Shown piece by piece: positions 10,815 to 22,726 of a DNA stretch of 64,000 bases. Position numbers and translations under genes: made by a program. This stretch comes from Pelobates cultripes (taxonomy: Eukaryota; Chordata; Amphibia; Anura; Pelobatidae), in NCBI GenBank assembly GCA_933207985.1, contig OW240912.1:364028542-364092541 (forward strand), in the 5' to 3' direction. Each line of letters begins with the position of its first letter. Positions within the stretch are counted from its first letter, which is position 1. Under the pieces are notes generated by a model. It searched no databases and was not told where the DNA came from. It worked only from the letters and a program-made list of their open reading frames with translations.

Positions 10815-12163
10815 CCATATATACTCAAGTATAAGTCTAGTTTTTCAGCACATTATTTGTGCTGAAAAACCCCCACTCGACTTATACTCGAGTCAGTGTC
10901 TCATTACTCATCTCCTGTTACTGGCACTGTTAACTGTCTCGCGGTGTGACTGCCGCGCGGAGTGTTGCCACGGTAACTCGTGGCAACGCTCTGACCCTGC
11001 GGCTCTCGCAAGACTTGCAGTGGAGCTGACCGGACCAGAGTTGAAGGGAGCTGACAGGAGCTGCAGGAAAGGTAAGTAACAGCTCTCTGCCAGCCCCCCT
11101 CCTACACAGCCCATCCACTGGACCACCAGGGAATGAGAGCCCCCCTCCCTGGCCAGCTAACAAGCAGGGAGGGGGGATGAAAATAAAAATTAAATAATAA
11201 AAAAAAATTACAATAAAAAAAATTAGATATTAAAATTAAAAAAGTAAATAATAAAATTTAAAAAAATACTAAAATTTAAAAATTTAAATATTAAAATTTA
11301 AAAAATTTAAAATAATAAAAATGCCCTCCCCCACCCAGTTCACACACAAACACACACACACTCATACAAACACACCCTCTGCATTGTATACACACACTCC
11401 ATTATATACACACTCATACAAACACACACTCTGCATTATACACACACTCATGCAAACACACACTCTGCATTATATACACACACACACTCTGCATTATATA
11501 ATGCAGAGTGATATTATATAATGCAGAGTGTGTGTTTGTATGAGTGTGTCCGTATATAATGCAGAGTGTGTGTTTGTATGAGTGTGTGTGTGTATAATGC
11601 AGATTGTTTGTATGAGTGTGTGTGTGTATAATGCAGAGTGTGTGTTTGTATGAGTTTGTGTGTATATAATGCAGTGTGTTTTTGCATGAGTGTGTGTGTA
11701 TAATGCAGATTGTTTGTATGAGTGTGTGTGTGTATAATGCAGAGTGTGTGTATGAGTGTGTGTGTGTGTAATGTAGTGTGTATGAGTGTGGTGTGTGTAA
11801 TGCAGAGTGTGTGTATGAGTGTGTGTATAATGTAGAGTGTGTGTGTGTGTGTATAATGCAGTGTGTGTGTATGAGTGTGTGTGTGTATAATGCAGAGTGT
11901 GTGTTTGTATGAGTGTGTGTGTATAATGCAGATTGTTTGTATGAGTGTGTGTGTGTATAATGCAGAGTGTGTGTTTGTATGAGTTTGTGTGTATATAATG
12001 CAGTGTGTTTTTGCATGAGTGTGTGTGTATAATGCAGATTGTTTGTATGAGTGTGTGTGTGTATAATGCAGAGTGTGTGTATGAGTGTGTGTGTGCATAA
12101 TGTAGTGTGTATGAGTGTGTGTGTGTGTAATGCAGAGTGTGTGTATGAGTGTGTGTATAATGT

Positions 12164-12199
<36 letters not shown>

Positions 12200-12443
12200 A
12201 TGCAGTGTGTGTATGAGTGTGTGTGTGTATAATGCAGAGTGTGTGTTTGTATAAGTGTGTGTGTATATAATGCAGTGTGTGTGTTTGTATGAGTGTGTGT
12301 GTGTATAATTATAAAAATCACAGAATTTCATAGCCCCAAGTTTTACCCTCGACTTATCCACGAGGCATAGCATATTTCACAATTGTTGGTCATAAAACTG
12401 CACTCGACTTATATGAGATCGATTTATACACGAGTATATATGG
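10815..12443. mobile_element. TA-flanked DNA transposon (Tc1/mariner-like, non-autonomous), 1629 bp
   Basis: The left end is CCATATATACTCAAGTA and the right end is its inverse with one mismatch, ACACGAGTATATATGG. TA dinucleotides lie at 10813-10814 and 12444-12445. Subterminal parts contain TTTTCAGCACA/TGTGCTGAAAA and CGACTTAT motifs. The interior is filler: a GC-rich block (10915-11160), an A/T-only stretch (11175-11322) and a CA/TG minisatellite (11335-12310). There is no transposase, so it would depend on a source in trans. Confidence 0.65.
11335..12310. repeat. Palindromic CA/TG minisatellite
   Basis: From 11335 to about 11500 the units read ACACACTCTGCATTATA with CA-rich spacers. From about 11500 to 12310 the same units appear inverted (TATAATGCAGAGTGTGTG). 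The turn is at ACTCTGCATTATATAATGCA near 11480-11510. Frames as long as 319 codons cross it but encode only Thr-His-Leu-Tyr repeats. Confidence 0.85.
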
Positions 12444-12481
12444 TAATTGCACATGTCTAGTTAAATCTGATTAGCAGATCA

Positions 12482-12635
12482 CTTTGATGAACATAGGGCT
12501 GGTGTATGTAATGTCATCGCTACTTTGAAGGCTTTACACCAGGAAAATTATTATGTCTGACCCATACATTTTCCATACTTTCCAATACCTAGTACCAGAC
12601 TAGTAAATCTTATGGATTTTTTAAAAGAAATACAA
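12482..12635. repeat. Dispersed repeat, copy 2 (partner at 9361)
   Basis: Same orientation as the 9361 copy, with about 80-85 percent agreement by eye over three blocks. Confidence 0.5.
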
Positions 12636-12839
12636 GCGTTAATCTTTTTCATGCTTATACCAAATTTAAGTGCACTAGTAAATCAGATTGTTGGGAATTT
12701 AAAATTAATGTAATATTTTAGCCCAAAGTAATCTAATTGGAAAAATTCTCCAGGACTGTTAACGTTTCGTTTATGGCTATTTTGTACTAAACTTGAAATT
12801 CATTTGGAACTCACTTTTTTGTGAATTCTAGTGAATTAA

Positions 12840-12911
12840 CCCCTTAAGGACCAAACTTCTGGAATAAAAGGGAATTATGACATGTCACACATGTCATGTG
12901 TCCTTAAGGGG
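12840..12911. mobile_element. 72-bp palindromic MITE with TTAA target sites
   Basis: The same family and length as 7288-7359, in reverse orientation. It has CCCCTTAAGGAC and GTCCTTAAGGGG-type ends between TTAA at 12836-12839 and 12912-12915. Confidence 0.75.
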
Positions 12912-12915
12912 TTAA

Positions 12916-13558
12916 AAAGAAAATGTAAAAACCTAGATTTAAACTTTATTTTTAGGTTTTCAATCACAAAATGTCACTCTTTATTAATTAAACCCATATC
13001 TTTTTTTTGTAAACTTAAAATGCAAAGATTTATTGGAGTTGTAAGGCAAAATATTTCAAATGCTGGAAAGTCAGGACTGTCAGGACTGTCTGCAGACTAA
13101 TTTGTGTCTCCTTTGTAATTACAGGGCGCTGTCACTTGCCAGGATCTTTAATATTATGTTGCCAATCTGCTATATTTAGCACTTTTTTTTTGTTAAGTTT
13201 GAAACATTCTATGCTGGAAGTGTGTGCCTCCAACTTCCTATGAATCATCTCTAGAAATGTTGCACGTTTCTGTCATTGAACGTAGGTAGCAGAAGAGGAG
13301 AAACCATAATGGTATTTGTGTCCACCTTCACATTTATTTGTGTGGCTAGCCTAAAATGGATTGTGATGTCACTTGCTGTAGCATTACTATACATTTTAAA
13401 AGAATTTAAAAAAAAGTTGTAGGTGATTTTCAGTGTTTTCCAGAGAAATGACAAATAATCTTTAAGCAGATAAGTAAATTGATCTGAAGTCTCTGGTTAA
13501 ATGCATGGATTAGGGTCAAATAAGAGAAAAATTCACCCTCCCTATTTTATGTATTATT

Positions 13559-13603
<45 letters not shown>

Positions 13604-14430
13604 TTTTTAAATGTAATTATTTTTTTGTATTTTTGTTTTGTTTAAAGTTTATTGTTGTTTGTATAATATTTCAAAATATTCCTTAATAAAATAATTTGAA
13701 TACAAAATCATCAACCCTTCCCCACACACTTCCAGCAGTTGTGGACAGCATGGTCACAGTGTGTGATGGCAGAAGAATTGTTAGCTGTTTGAGGCCATGT
13801 GTATGTGGATATAGGCCGAGGACATTAACAGACATCATGAAGGGCCTGAAGCCTAATCATTGGCCAAGAAGAGCAGGCGTTTAGAGCAAGGCAAGTACAG
13901 AAGATGCACCAGTGCTAAGTAGGTATGCCAATTGAGGGCAGTATAGAATACAAGGAGGGAAAGTTAGTGAATGGTATCGAGAATGGACATGTAGCGGAAT
14001 AGGAAAGAAGAAGGGGTTTGTGGTAGATATGAGAAAAGAAGATACATGTGGGTGGCATTGGCTAAAAAAAAGAGACATGTGACTGACATAAGATAGAAGA
14101 AGGCACTTAGGGGAAAGGGCGTGGGATAGAAGGAGGGATGTTTTGAAAATATGGGATAGACAGAGGGACATGTTAGAAATGCCTGCACCATTTCAAACAG
14201 TAAGAGCATTCTATTTTGGAATGCAACAGGCAGTTACAAAACAGTGATCATTGGGTCAGATAACTGACAATCTGACCAAAGATGGCCAAAAATGGCTGTT
14301 CAGAAAGAGTGAGTGGGGAAGATAGGCAAGTGATTTCTTCTACAATTGAAAAACACCAATATAATTCAGCCTTTTACTATAATGCACACAGGTAAACAAC
14401 TTTGCTGACCATTACTGCTACTCTCTTTTG
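12916..14430. other. No gene seen; contains a (TA)n tract at 13560-13600
   Basis: AT-rich sequence with one perfect TA microsatellite. Nothing else recognised. Confidence 0.4.
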
Positions 14431-14433
14431 CAG

Positions 14434-14690
14434 GCTGTTGACCCTGTGGATTGGCAGTTTATGCACCTGGCCTTGCAGAAGATGGGATTCAAAGAAAACA
14501 TCTGTAAATGAGTGGAGGTTTTGTATCAGTCAGAATCAATGGGGTTTCTATTGACCAGGTAACAATCACTAACAGCACCTGGCAGAGGTGCCCTTTCTCC
14601 CCCCTGCTGTTTGTTCTAACATTGGAGCCTTTTCCTTGGGGGCAAACGTCATGCATTTAGACTGGAAGATTTAATCTAAGGCAAAGAAAA
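14434..14690 (+). pseudogene. L1/Tx1-type LINE reverse transcriptase fragment
   Basis: One plus frame reads DPVDWQFMHLALQKMGFKEN, which matches the block after the first RT aspartate in L1-type elements. After two in-frame stops the same frame gives GALSPLLFVLTLEPF, a degenerate form of the RT block usually read as QGCPLSPLLF. Only about 250 bp survives. It is broken by stops and has no poly(A) tail nearby. Confidence 0.6.
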
Positions 14691-14754
14691 GGGGTTTTTT
14701 TACTGTAAGAACAATAAGGATATGTAATTCTCTGCCTGAAGAAGTGTTTTTTAG

Positions 14755-15238
14755 GGATGTGCATGGGCAAAAGATTTGGTTTGGTTCAGCACTTCCGAAA
14801 TTCGGGACTTCAAGAATTCAGCACTTCAGTTCGGCACCTCCGAAATTCGGGACTTCGGCAATTGGGCACTTCAGGACTTTGTCAATTCCCTAAGCCTAAC
14901 ACGAACCCTACCCATAACCTAACCCCAACCCTAACCTAACCCCTAACCCTACCCCTAACCTAACCCCCAACCCTACCCCTAACCTAACCCTAACCCTACC
15001 CTAACCCCAACCCTATCCCTACCCCTAACCTAACCCCAACTACTAGAGTTAGAGGTAGGGCTGGGGTTAGGTTAGGGTTAGGGTTAGGAGTAGGATTAGT
15101 GTTAGGGGTAGGGTTTGGGTTAGGGTTAGATTCCTGTCATCATTCCCTTCATTTTCCGAAGCACTTCGGCACTTCGGTTCGGTTTGACACTTCCGAAATT
15201 TCGGACATTCTGATTGCTGAAACTCGTCTAGAAAAATA
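14755..15238. repeat. Foldback repeat with head-to-head telomere-like arrays
   Basis: The left arm starts GATGTGCATGGGCAAAAG, carries AATTCGGGACTTC words and then CCCTAACC/CCCTACC variants (14885-15040). The right arm has TTAGGG variants (15048-15130), then CCGAAGCACTTCGGCACTTC and an end reading ACTCGTCTAG. The turn is near 15041. It is the same family as 10491-12461 and has no coding capacity. Confidence 0.65.
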
Positions 15239-15797
15239 CACTCTAAATGCCTGTTAACCCCGGCTAGATCCCTGTGATTCCAGTGCAATTCATTGCCCCC
15301 ACTTTCAAAGCTAAATGAAGCAAGTTGAATATATTAGGCTGATGGAGGTGCATGTTGTGACACTGGTGAACAGGACAGAGAAATATTTAGAAATGTGGAT
15401 ACCCTGAATATTTTATCTGTCAGAGAGGGATAACCCTCTTAGACTTACTCTTCTCACCTTTCACCCCTCTCTTGCCATCTTTTGTGTGCAGTGCCTGCAG
15501 CAGTGACTAGTGGCGGTGATCAGCAATATGAAGTTTTTTCACTTTTGTTTTATTTTGCTATTGTTTACCTCTCTATTCTTGTGTTGACACACTAAGAACT
15601 ACTTGTCAATTAATGTTTTAACAGTCACTGTTTTTATTATAAGCAGGAGCCTAGAGGAGTTCCATGCTTCTAAAGAAAGAAGGGGGATAATTGAAATCCT
15701 CATGTTGAATGTTCAAATAATGCTGCTTACGCTTACTCATTGCCTAATTGCTTTTGATTATTTGTATTCTTTGGTATCCTGTAAAATCTTCACTTCC
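15239..15797. other. No feature recognised
   Basis: About 560 bp without a supported gene or repeat family. Confidence 0.4.
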
Positions 15798-16727
15798 TTA
15801 AAGGGATACTATACATATCAAAACAACTTTAGCTTAATGAAGCTATTTTGGTGTATAGATCAAGCACCTGTAGCCTCACTGCTCAATTCTCAGCCATTTA
15901 GGAGCTAAATCACTATCAGTGATTATGATTTCCTAGCCACTCCTTCCTTGGCTGTGACTCACACCGATGTTAATTTGCTTTTTTATCTCATGTTCTGTAA
16001 ATTTAACTTTAACCCCTTAAGACCGGAGGGCGTACTATTACGCCCTATTTTAGGCGGCTCTAAACGCCGCCGGGTGTAATAGTACGCCCTACGTTTTTTT
16101 TTTTACTTACCCGGTTGCCGGCGATCCCACGCTGGTGACCGCGGTTGAGGGGACTCCCAGGGAGCCCCCGCGGCACATCTGACCTCCTGCAGCCCCCCTG
16201 GCCATGTGAGAGTGAGGTCCTTGCGAGGACCTCACAATCACATGGCCGGGATAGCTGGCTGCTGCATTGCCAGCAGGGGGACAGCCTGTAATGACAGGTA
16301 GTCCCCATGCTGGCTGGAAATCAAATAAAATAAAGTTAATAAGTGTAAAAAAAAAACATACATACACACACATACACTGTCTAAGTGTATTTTACTATTA
16401 ATATATATATAATTATATATATATATTAATATCAAATTACACGTAGACTGATACTGATTAAATATATATATATAATTATTGTTATATATATTTATATATA
16501 ATATAAAATATGTAAATACATTAAAAAATGTAATTAAAAAAATAATTAAAAAAAAATAATTAAAAAATATATAGATGTGTGTTATTTCGCTCTAACTGTG
16601 TTGTGATATTAATATATATATATTTATATCAAAATACACGTAGAACGAAATAATATATATATCAATATACATAAATATATACGTATATATCACTATATAT
16701 TTACCTATATATAAATAATATTTTTTT

Positions 16728-16768
<41 letters not shown>

Positions 16769-17830
16769 CACATACGTATATATATATATATATATACATA
16801 CATATATTAATTCTACATATACATTTAATATTTTTACATAATTAGGTATCTTAATTAATTACAATTAGCGGGACCTGCCTGACAACCCATGCCGAAAGTA
16901 AAGGGAATTTAATTTGCTAGCACTATATTTAACCCTATAACTTTCCAAGACACCATAAAACTTGTACATGGGGGGTACTGTTCTACTCGGAGACTTCGCT
17001 GAACACAAATATTAGTGTTTCAAAACAGTAAAATGTATTACAACGATGATATCGCCAGTAAAAGTGAAGTTTTTTGCATTTTTCACACACAAACAAATAC
17101 TAACGCTAACTTTGGCCAGTGTTTGTGACCAAATGGCTACTAAAAAAGACTGGACATACCCCATTTGCAATAACTTGGGTTATCTACTATTGCAAATGGT
17201 ATGCCATTGTGGGTGTAAATTTCATTCCTGGGCTACTATACAGTCTCAAAGGTAACATAACCTATCTGGCGAATTTCAATTTCAAATGTAACGTGTTATA
17301 TTTGTCCCTGCAACTTCCCAAAACACCATAAAACCTGTACATAGGGGGTAATGTTTTACACGTGAGACTTTACTGAATACAAATATGTGTATTTTATTGC
17401 AGTAAAAGCAAACAGTATTATGACATTGACAGTTAAAATGTCATGTAGAACTAAAAAAATAAAAAAATCTTATTTTTTCCCATTTTTTTCATATTAAATT
17501 ATGTTTCATAGCTAAATATTTGATATTAAATGAAAGCCCTGTTTCCCCTGAATAAAATGATATATAATAAGGGTGGGTGTATTTAATATGAAAGAGGTGA
17601 ATTACGGTTGGACAGACATGTAGCGCAAATGCCAGGATTTGTTTACATTTTATTTTGTTCACAACATGTACATTTGGCTCCGTCCTTAAGGGGTTAATCA
17701 CACACAGGAAGCCACTGCAGGGCTAATAACAGAGTACGATATAAGAAACTGAATGGGAATAAGAATATAGGAAGTGCTTAGGAATGCATGCAGGGAGGTG
17801 TGACTAGGGCTGCATAAACAAAGTACGATT
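15798..17830. mobile_element. T2-like MITE split by a nested TTAA-flanked element
   Basis: The left half (15798-16012) begins TTAAAGGGATACTATA and carries AAAACAACTTTAGCTTAATG. The right half resumes at 17698 with the CACACAGGAAGCCACTGCAG part of the family and fades near 17830 without a clear right terminus. Confidence 0.65.
16013..17693. mobile_element. 1.68-kb TTAA-flanked non-autonomous transposon (piggyBac-like ends)
   Basis: It is bounded by TTAA at 16009-16012 and 17694-17697. The ends are CCCCTTAAGACCG and, inverted, CGTCCTTAAGGGG, as in the 72-bp palindromes. Just inside the left end is a hairpin built from GGGCGTACTATTACGCCC and its repeat TGTAATAGTACGCCC. The middle (16380-16860) is almost pure A/T. 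Two diverged copies of a 150-bp block (about 16915-17060 and 17280-17430) share AACACCATAAAAC, TGTACAT and GGGGGTA. No transposase frame seen. Confidence 0.65.
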
Positions 17831-18414
17831 AAACGTAAGATGTAAAAAACACATAAACTCAAAATCAGAATGTATGTTATAAAATAGATATTCTATAAAG
17901 ATATTTTTTTAAAAGTCTGTCTTCCTTTAAGCAGCAGTTCCATTAATTTTATCAGTTGGTGTTTGAGATCCTGAAAGTGCACATTAATCATAATAATGCT
18001 CCAGAATTTCCTATCAGAAACCAGGGCTCGTAATTTTTTATATTAAAGTGAAACAAATGAATATCTTCGTCCACTTTTTACTTTAAGTGTTTACATGAGC
18101 AACATTTTTATAGAACTTATTCCCAGACCCTCTTAATAGTACATAAGCAATAAACAAATGTAATGTTAAGGAAACAAATTGCGTATACGTACACAGACAT
18201 CACCCCTGGCAACTAGATTCAGAGATTTAACCTCAGGGAGGTCGGTCTATGCAGAAACCATATGTCCCATGTGATGCACTGTGACCAAGTTAGTGATATA
18301 TGGTAGTGAAGAGGTTAACTTGCTCTTTGCTAGCGCAGGTTAATTAAAGCACATCACATGCAGTTAAGACGGATGCTGTAAAGGAAAAATAAAGTAACTG
18401 GTGGAGCTATTCCC

Positions 18415-18574
18415 TTGTTCAGTTTCTAAATATGCATCCCTGTGGATTAATTTGGTCCCTATTCAGTTTAAAAATTGGTGCTTTGTGAATCCTTCAAGTC
18501 CTATAGAATTTGGATGCAAAAGCACAGATTGTAATCCAGACACTGAATGCATCCGTACAATTGCTGCAAATGAG
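18415..18574 (+). repeat. Dispersed 160-bp repeat abutting a T2-like MITE
   Basis: It contains GTGAATCCTTCAAGTCCTAT, AGAATTTGGATGCAAAAGCA and ACTGAATGCATCCGTAC. The same words occur inverted at 42122-42275 and 57713-57866, again beside a T2-like terminus. Family unknown. Confidence 0.6.
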
Positions 18575-19117
18575 TTAAAGGGACACTATAGTCAATAAAA
18601 CAACTTTATCTTAAAGAAGCAGTTTTGGTGTAAAGATCATGTCCTTGCAATCTCACTGCTCAATTCTCTGCCATTCACAAGTTAAATCACTTTGTTTATG
18701 CAACCTTGGACACTCCTCTCTGTGTGTGACTTACACAACACTTCCTGTAAAGAGTCATCTAATGTTTACACTTCTTTTATTGTAAATTAGGTTAAATTTA
18801 GAATTTCTTATCTCTTGCTCTGCTAATTGCTTTCTAGACCCTGCAGGAGCCTCCTGTACATAATTAAAGCTACATCTACAGAGCAGGAGATAAAAACCTT
18901 TAAATTAAGTTACATCTGATTGAAAATGAAACCATTTTCTTTTAATGCAGGCTGTGTCAGTCACAGCCAGGGTAGGTATGGCTAGAGCTGCATAAACAAA
19001 GGTGATTTAACTCCTAAATGGCAGAGAATTGAGCATTGAGACTTCAGAGGCATGATCTATACACCAAAACTGCTTCATTAAGCTAAAGTTGTTTTGTTGA
19101 CTATAGTGTACCTTTAA
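18575..19117. mobile_element. T2-like MITE, 543 bp, complete
   Basis: It starts TTAAAGGGACACTATAG and ends CTATAGTGTACCTTTAA, with TTAA at both outer edges. The arms carry AAAACAACTTTATCTTAAAG and AGCTAAAGTTGTTTTG. Non-coding. Confidence 0.75.
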
Positions 19118-21474
19118 ATACAAAGAGCTCATTTCCATTCTTGCAATAATTTAGTGACAAGTCAGAAATCACTAAAATGCTGTTTCAAAACTTTACTTTT
19201 AATGACTGATAATTAGCAGCAGTTGAAAGTTGTAACATCTCCTACAGTGATTAATTGGAGAAGCTAACAGTTAAGAAACACCTGTTTTTATAATATATAG
19301 TCAAATTGTTTCTGTGTCTCTATTTCACTAAATTACCATCCTCATCTAACTATCAAAAAGAAAATACAAGCTAACACATTAACTTGTTCATTTGGTCTCA
19401 AATGAATTGCAATAAGTCAGAATTTTGGCCGATCTGCAGGTTGTCCAAATTCTGTAACTCGGAAGCAGCATATGGATGTATCATGAAAGAAACGACACCA
19501 CGCAATGGCTGGATATGTTGGTCTGCTTCATGAAGCAATGTTCAGTCCATGGGGCCAAAAAAAATAAAAGATGATTAATGTTTAGGGAGCAGCCTCTAAA
19601 TCAAATAAATAAAAAAGAAATCAAATAAAGAAATAATAAAGAAATAAACTAGGGATCAGCTGCATGTGATCACTCAAACGTAACCAGATGCTCACAATAA
19701 CCAATACTGACCGAAGGTTGACCAAATTTGAAAGTAAAATAACTTTCTATTTGATTTGAATGCAGTCTACCACATTCCGACCGGAATTAGCTTCATTTAA
19801 ATGGTAAAAAAATCTGTACATATTTTATAGTTTAGTTCAAGCTCATTTTTCGTGCCCTTTTGGTTTGTCCAAATAGTTTCTCGCAAGTCATTAGCATGGA
19901 CGATATTGAAACATGCCAAAACCACTTGTCCACTAATTTGTTTTTCCTGCTGAACCAGCAGTCTACTAACAACTGTAAATTTTAAAAAAAATTCTATAAA
20001 GACATTTTTAAAATAAATCATGTAATGCAATTTCACAAAATGATAAATGCTAAGTGCTGGTCAATATCAGTGCAGATGAACATGAGTAGCATGCAGGTAT
20101 AAAAGCAAGTGTTTACCATGGAAACATGACAGTATTTATGACCCCTAAAAACCTAGTTGCTGTTATTATTAAATGTATACTCTAAGCACCATAACTACTA
20201 CATTGCATTTTCAAGTGGTTTGACACAAACTAAAGGTCCCTTGGTGTCTGTAGGCTAGCTCATTGCTTGGCATATTGCTGTAGTGGTTACTACACTTCTG
20301 CATTAGCAATATCAATATTCGGACACATTCATTGGTTGAGCGTGTGAGTTATGCCAGTCAACAAATGTCATCCAAATTGGGAGAGGGACCCTCAATTGGT
20401 CTCAAACCAATCAAGAACAGTTTGGCACAGAACTGGGAGACAGGACCATGGTCATACTGGCACCATAACCACTACAGTGGGCATTTTCGTATTAATTTTC
20501 ATTTACAGTTAGAGCATTGTCTATATAAGGCATGAAAAACCATTAGCCAGGAGTGTCCCTGTAATATTTTGTATTAGATACTGCTCTAAATATTACCATT
20601 TCATTTTCATTTGAGGTATTTCTTTGTTGTTTCTTTACGCCAGAAGGGAAAACAGGAGGAAGCCAGGAAATATCATCATCTGTTGGAAGAAATCTGTAGC
20701 TTTTTATAATTGTGAAAACATTATCTGCTGAAGTCATAATTCATTAGGCTGCTTAGGTGTTTATTTTATCCATATAAGGAGTTAAAAAGAGCAGAAACGA
20801 TATCTCTGCCAGAAGATTGAATCTTATAATAGTTAATAAAACTGATAGTAAAGTGTGTAGACATACTTCACCACTATATGACTATTTCGGGTATAATAAA
20901 TGGCTGAAACATTTTTCAAAAAAATGTTAACAAACACTGAATTGTATTGTATTTTAATAAAAGCTGCAAAGTTTTAATGACACAGATATTTCCTCGAATG
21001 TAGATTATAGATTTAGAGATTCTTTGCGATCTGAGCTGTAATAAGTCAGATTCCAGAACTCCAAGCTGAAATCACTATCCCTGAAATCACTACTAGTATC
21101 CTAATCACAAACCAACCGAAATGCACAATGGCGAGCATGTCTGTCTTGAATTGTGATTCGGAATTCTGTCCGTGGCGCCAAAAAAAAAAAAAAGAGTTGC
21201 TTGATGGCTAAAGGACAATCACTGATTTTATTTACAGATCAAGGGAGGGGGAAAAGGAGCAGTAAAAAAAATCTATATTTATGTATATTTAATAAATATA
21301 TAAGATATAAATATAGATTTTTGTTTTGTAAATTGCTTTGTTTTTTTACTGCTCCCCTTTTTTGTCTCTATTGGTTACTTTTCCTCACTTGACCTGTGAA
21401 CCAAATGGTGGAAAACTGAACCTATCAGTGTATTGCAAAATGTATACACAATATTAAATGTTGTATATATTTTG
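19118..21474. other. No gene seen; a possible T2-like remnant at 20169-20564
   Basis: Most of this 2.3 kb is plain AT-rich sequence. 20169-20564 begins TTAAATGTATACTCTAAGC and ends GTGTCCCTGTAA, which resembles a decayed T2-type element. Short frames have no recognised domains. Confidence 0.4.
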
Positions 21475-21800
21475 TTAAATGGACACTACAGGCACCAGAA
21501 CGACTACAGCTTAATGTAGTTGTTCTGGTGAGTGTACTCAGTCCCTGCAGTCTTTTTACTGTAAACACTGCCTTGTCAGAGAAAAGGCAGTGTTTACATT
21601 GCTCCCTAGGGACACCTACAGTGGCCACTCCTCCAGGGGTAGTGCATGGAGACGTTCAACTTTAATTCAATGCATCTCTATGTGGAGATGCTGATTGGCC
21701 AAGCTGGCTGTGGCTCTGGGTGCTCTTTCCCTGTCCCACTTAGTCCTGCAATGTAAATCATTGCAGTTTTTGAGAACAATCAGACAGCCACTAGAGGTGC
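21475..21800. mobile_element. T2-like MITE fragment (second subfamily)
   Basis: The left end is TTAAATGGACACTACAGGCA with ACTACAGCTTAATGTAGTTG, and inside is a hairpin of AAACACTGCCTT and AAGGCAGTGTTT. The matching right end is not found before the L1 remnant that follows. Confidence 0.55.
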
Positions 21801-22017
21801 TTCTAGGATTCTAAGGGACTCTGAGTCCCTTAAATCTAATAGTTCCCACAACTCTCTCCAAATGGGAACCACCAAAGGGCACGTCCACCACATGTGGAGG
21901 CAAGTACCTCTATGACCACACAGCCTGGAGTAGATGTCAAAGTTGAACTTGAGTGGTGTGCCATTGAAATAAAATGTTTTACATCTGTTCTTGGGAGATG
22001 ACATATGTCCTCCCATG
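21781..22017 (-). pseudogene. L1-type LINE ORF2 C-terminal fragment, cut by a hAT insertion
   Basis: On the minus strand the frame reads YFNGTPLKFNFDIYSRLCGH then RGTCLHMWWTCP. This matches the Cys-rich C-terminal block of L1/Tx1 ORF2 (compare RGTYMHMWWDC at 38240-38270). The hAT at 22018-24220 has split it. Flanking DNA beyond 24229 should continue the same LINE but I could not trace a frame there. Confidence 0.65.
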
Positions 22018-22489
22018 AAGGGCCGGTGCAAGGATTTTTGCCGCCCTAGGCAAAAGTAAAGTTTGCCGCCCCCCCCATATGAGATCACAATGCCCCATGT
22101 TAACTAACGCAAGTGCTGCAGTGCCGCCGTGTTTACATTAAAAGGCCTGCAAGGACAGGCTATAGACACCAGAACCACTACATTAAGCTGCAGTGGTTCT
22201 GGGGACTATAGTGTTTCTTTAATGTGAGGTAAATTAGAGATTAGTGCCACGAATAATATACTAGATTGCCTACTTACAACCAGATGAGGATGGTGATGGG
22301 CTCTAGCTGCAGTCTGGCTCCACTCGTCTGGTGTAGAACAGGCTCTCTGGAGGCTGTTTGTGTTCTGGGAGAACGGGAAGCAGCTCCATTTTTTTAAGGC
22401 CCTTTACACAGCTCAAGGTCTGGGCCCCAGGGTCCACCTTCATGTTCCACCAATTAGTTTGTTCACAGGAGTAGGGGATGTCCTGATAT

Positions 22490-22691
22490 GTGTGTAAGGA
22501 ATGCATTGTGTGAATCTGTGTTTGTATGTGTAAGGGCTGCAATGTGTGTTTCTATGTATGTACGGGATGCAGTGTGTGCGTCTGTAAGGGGTGCATTGAG
22601 TGTGTGTAAGGGGTGCATTGAGTGTGTGTAAGGAATGCATTGTGTGTTTCTGTGTGTGTAAGGGATGCATTGTGTGTAAGGGTTGAATTGC

Positions 22692-22726
<35 letters not shown>

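Larger units (their letters stand above)
10491..12461. repeat. Foldback repeat with telomere-like CCCTAA block, interrupted by a TA-flanked element
   Basis: The left part (10491-10812) reads GATGTGCGTGGGCAAAG, then many AATTTGGAACTTCGG-type words around a degenerate CCCTAA block (10627-10670). The right end (12446-12461) reads ATTGCACATGTCTAG. A second member lies at 14755-15238. The element at 10815-12443 sits inside it. Confidence 0.55.

Noticed and set aside
11414..12373. 319-codon minus-strand frame
   Set aside because: It is a translation of the CA/TG minisatellite (Thr-His-Leu-Tyr repeats) with overlapping long frames in other phases, so there is no coding signal.
14885..15130. Possible telomere fusion point
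   Set aside because: A fusion of chromosome ends gives TTAGGG arrays running into CCCTAA arrays. Here the order is the opposite, and the arrays sit inside a dispersed foldback repeat.
18401..18598. 65-codon plus-strand frame
   Set aside because: It overlaps the dispersed 160-bp repeat and runs into the T2-like MITE terminus.
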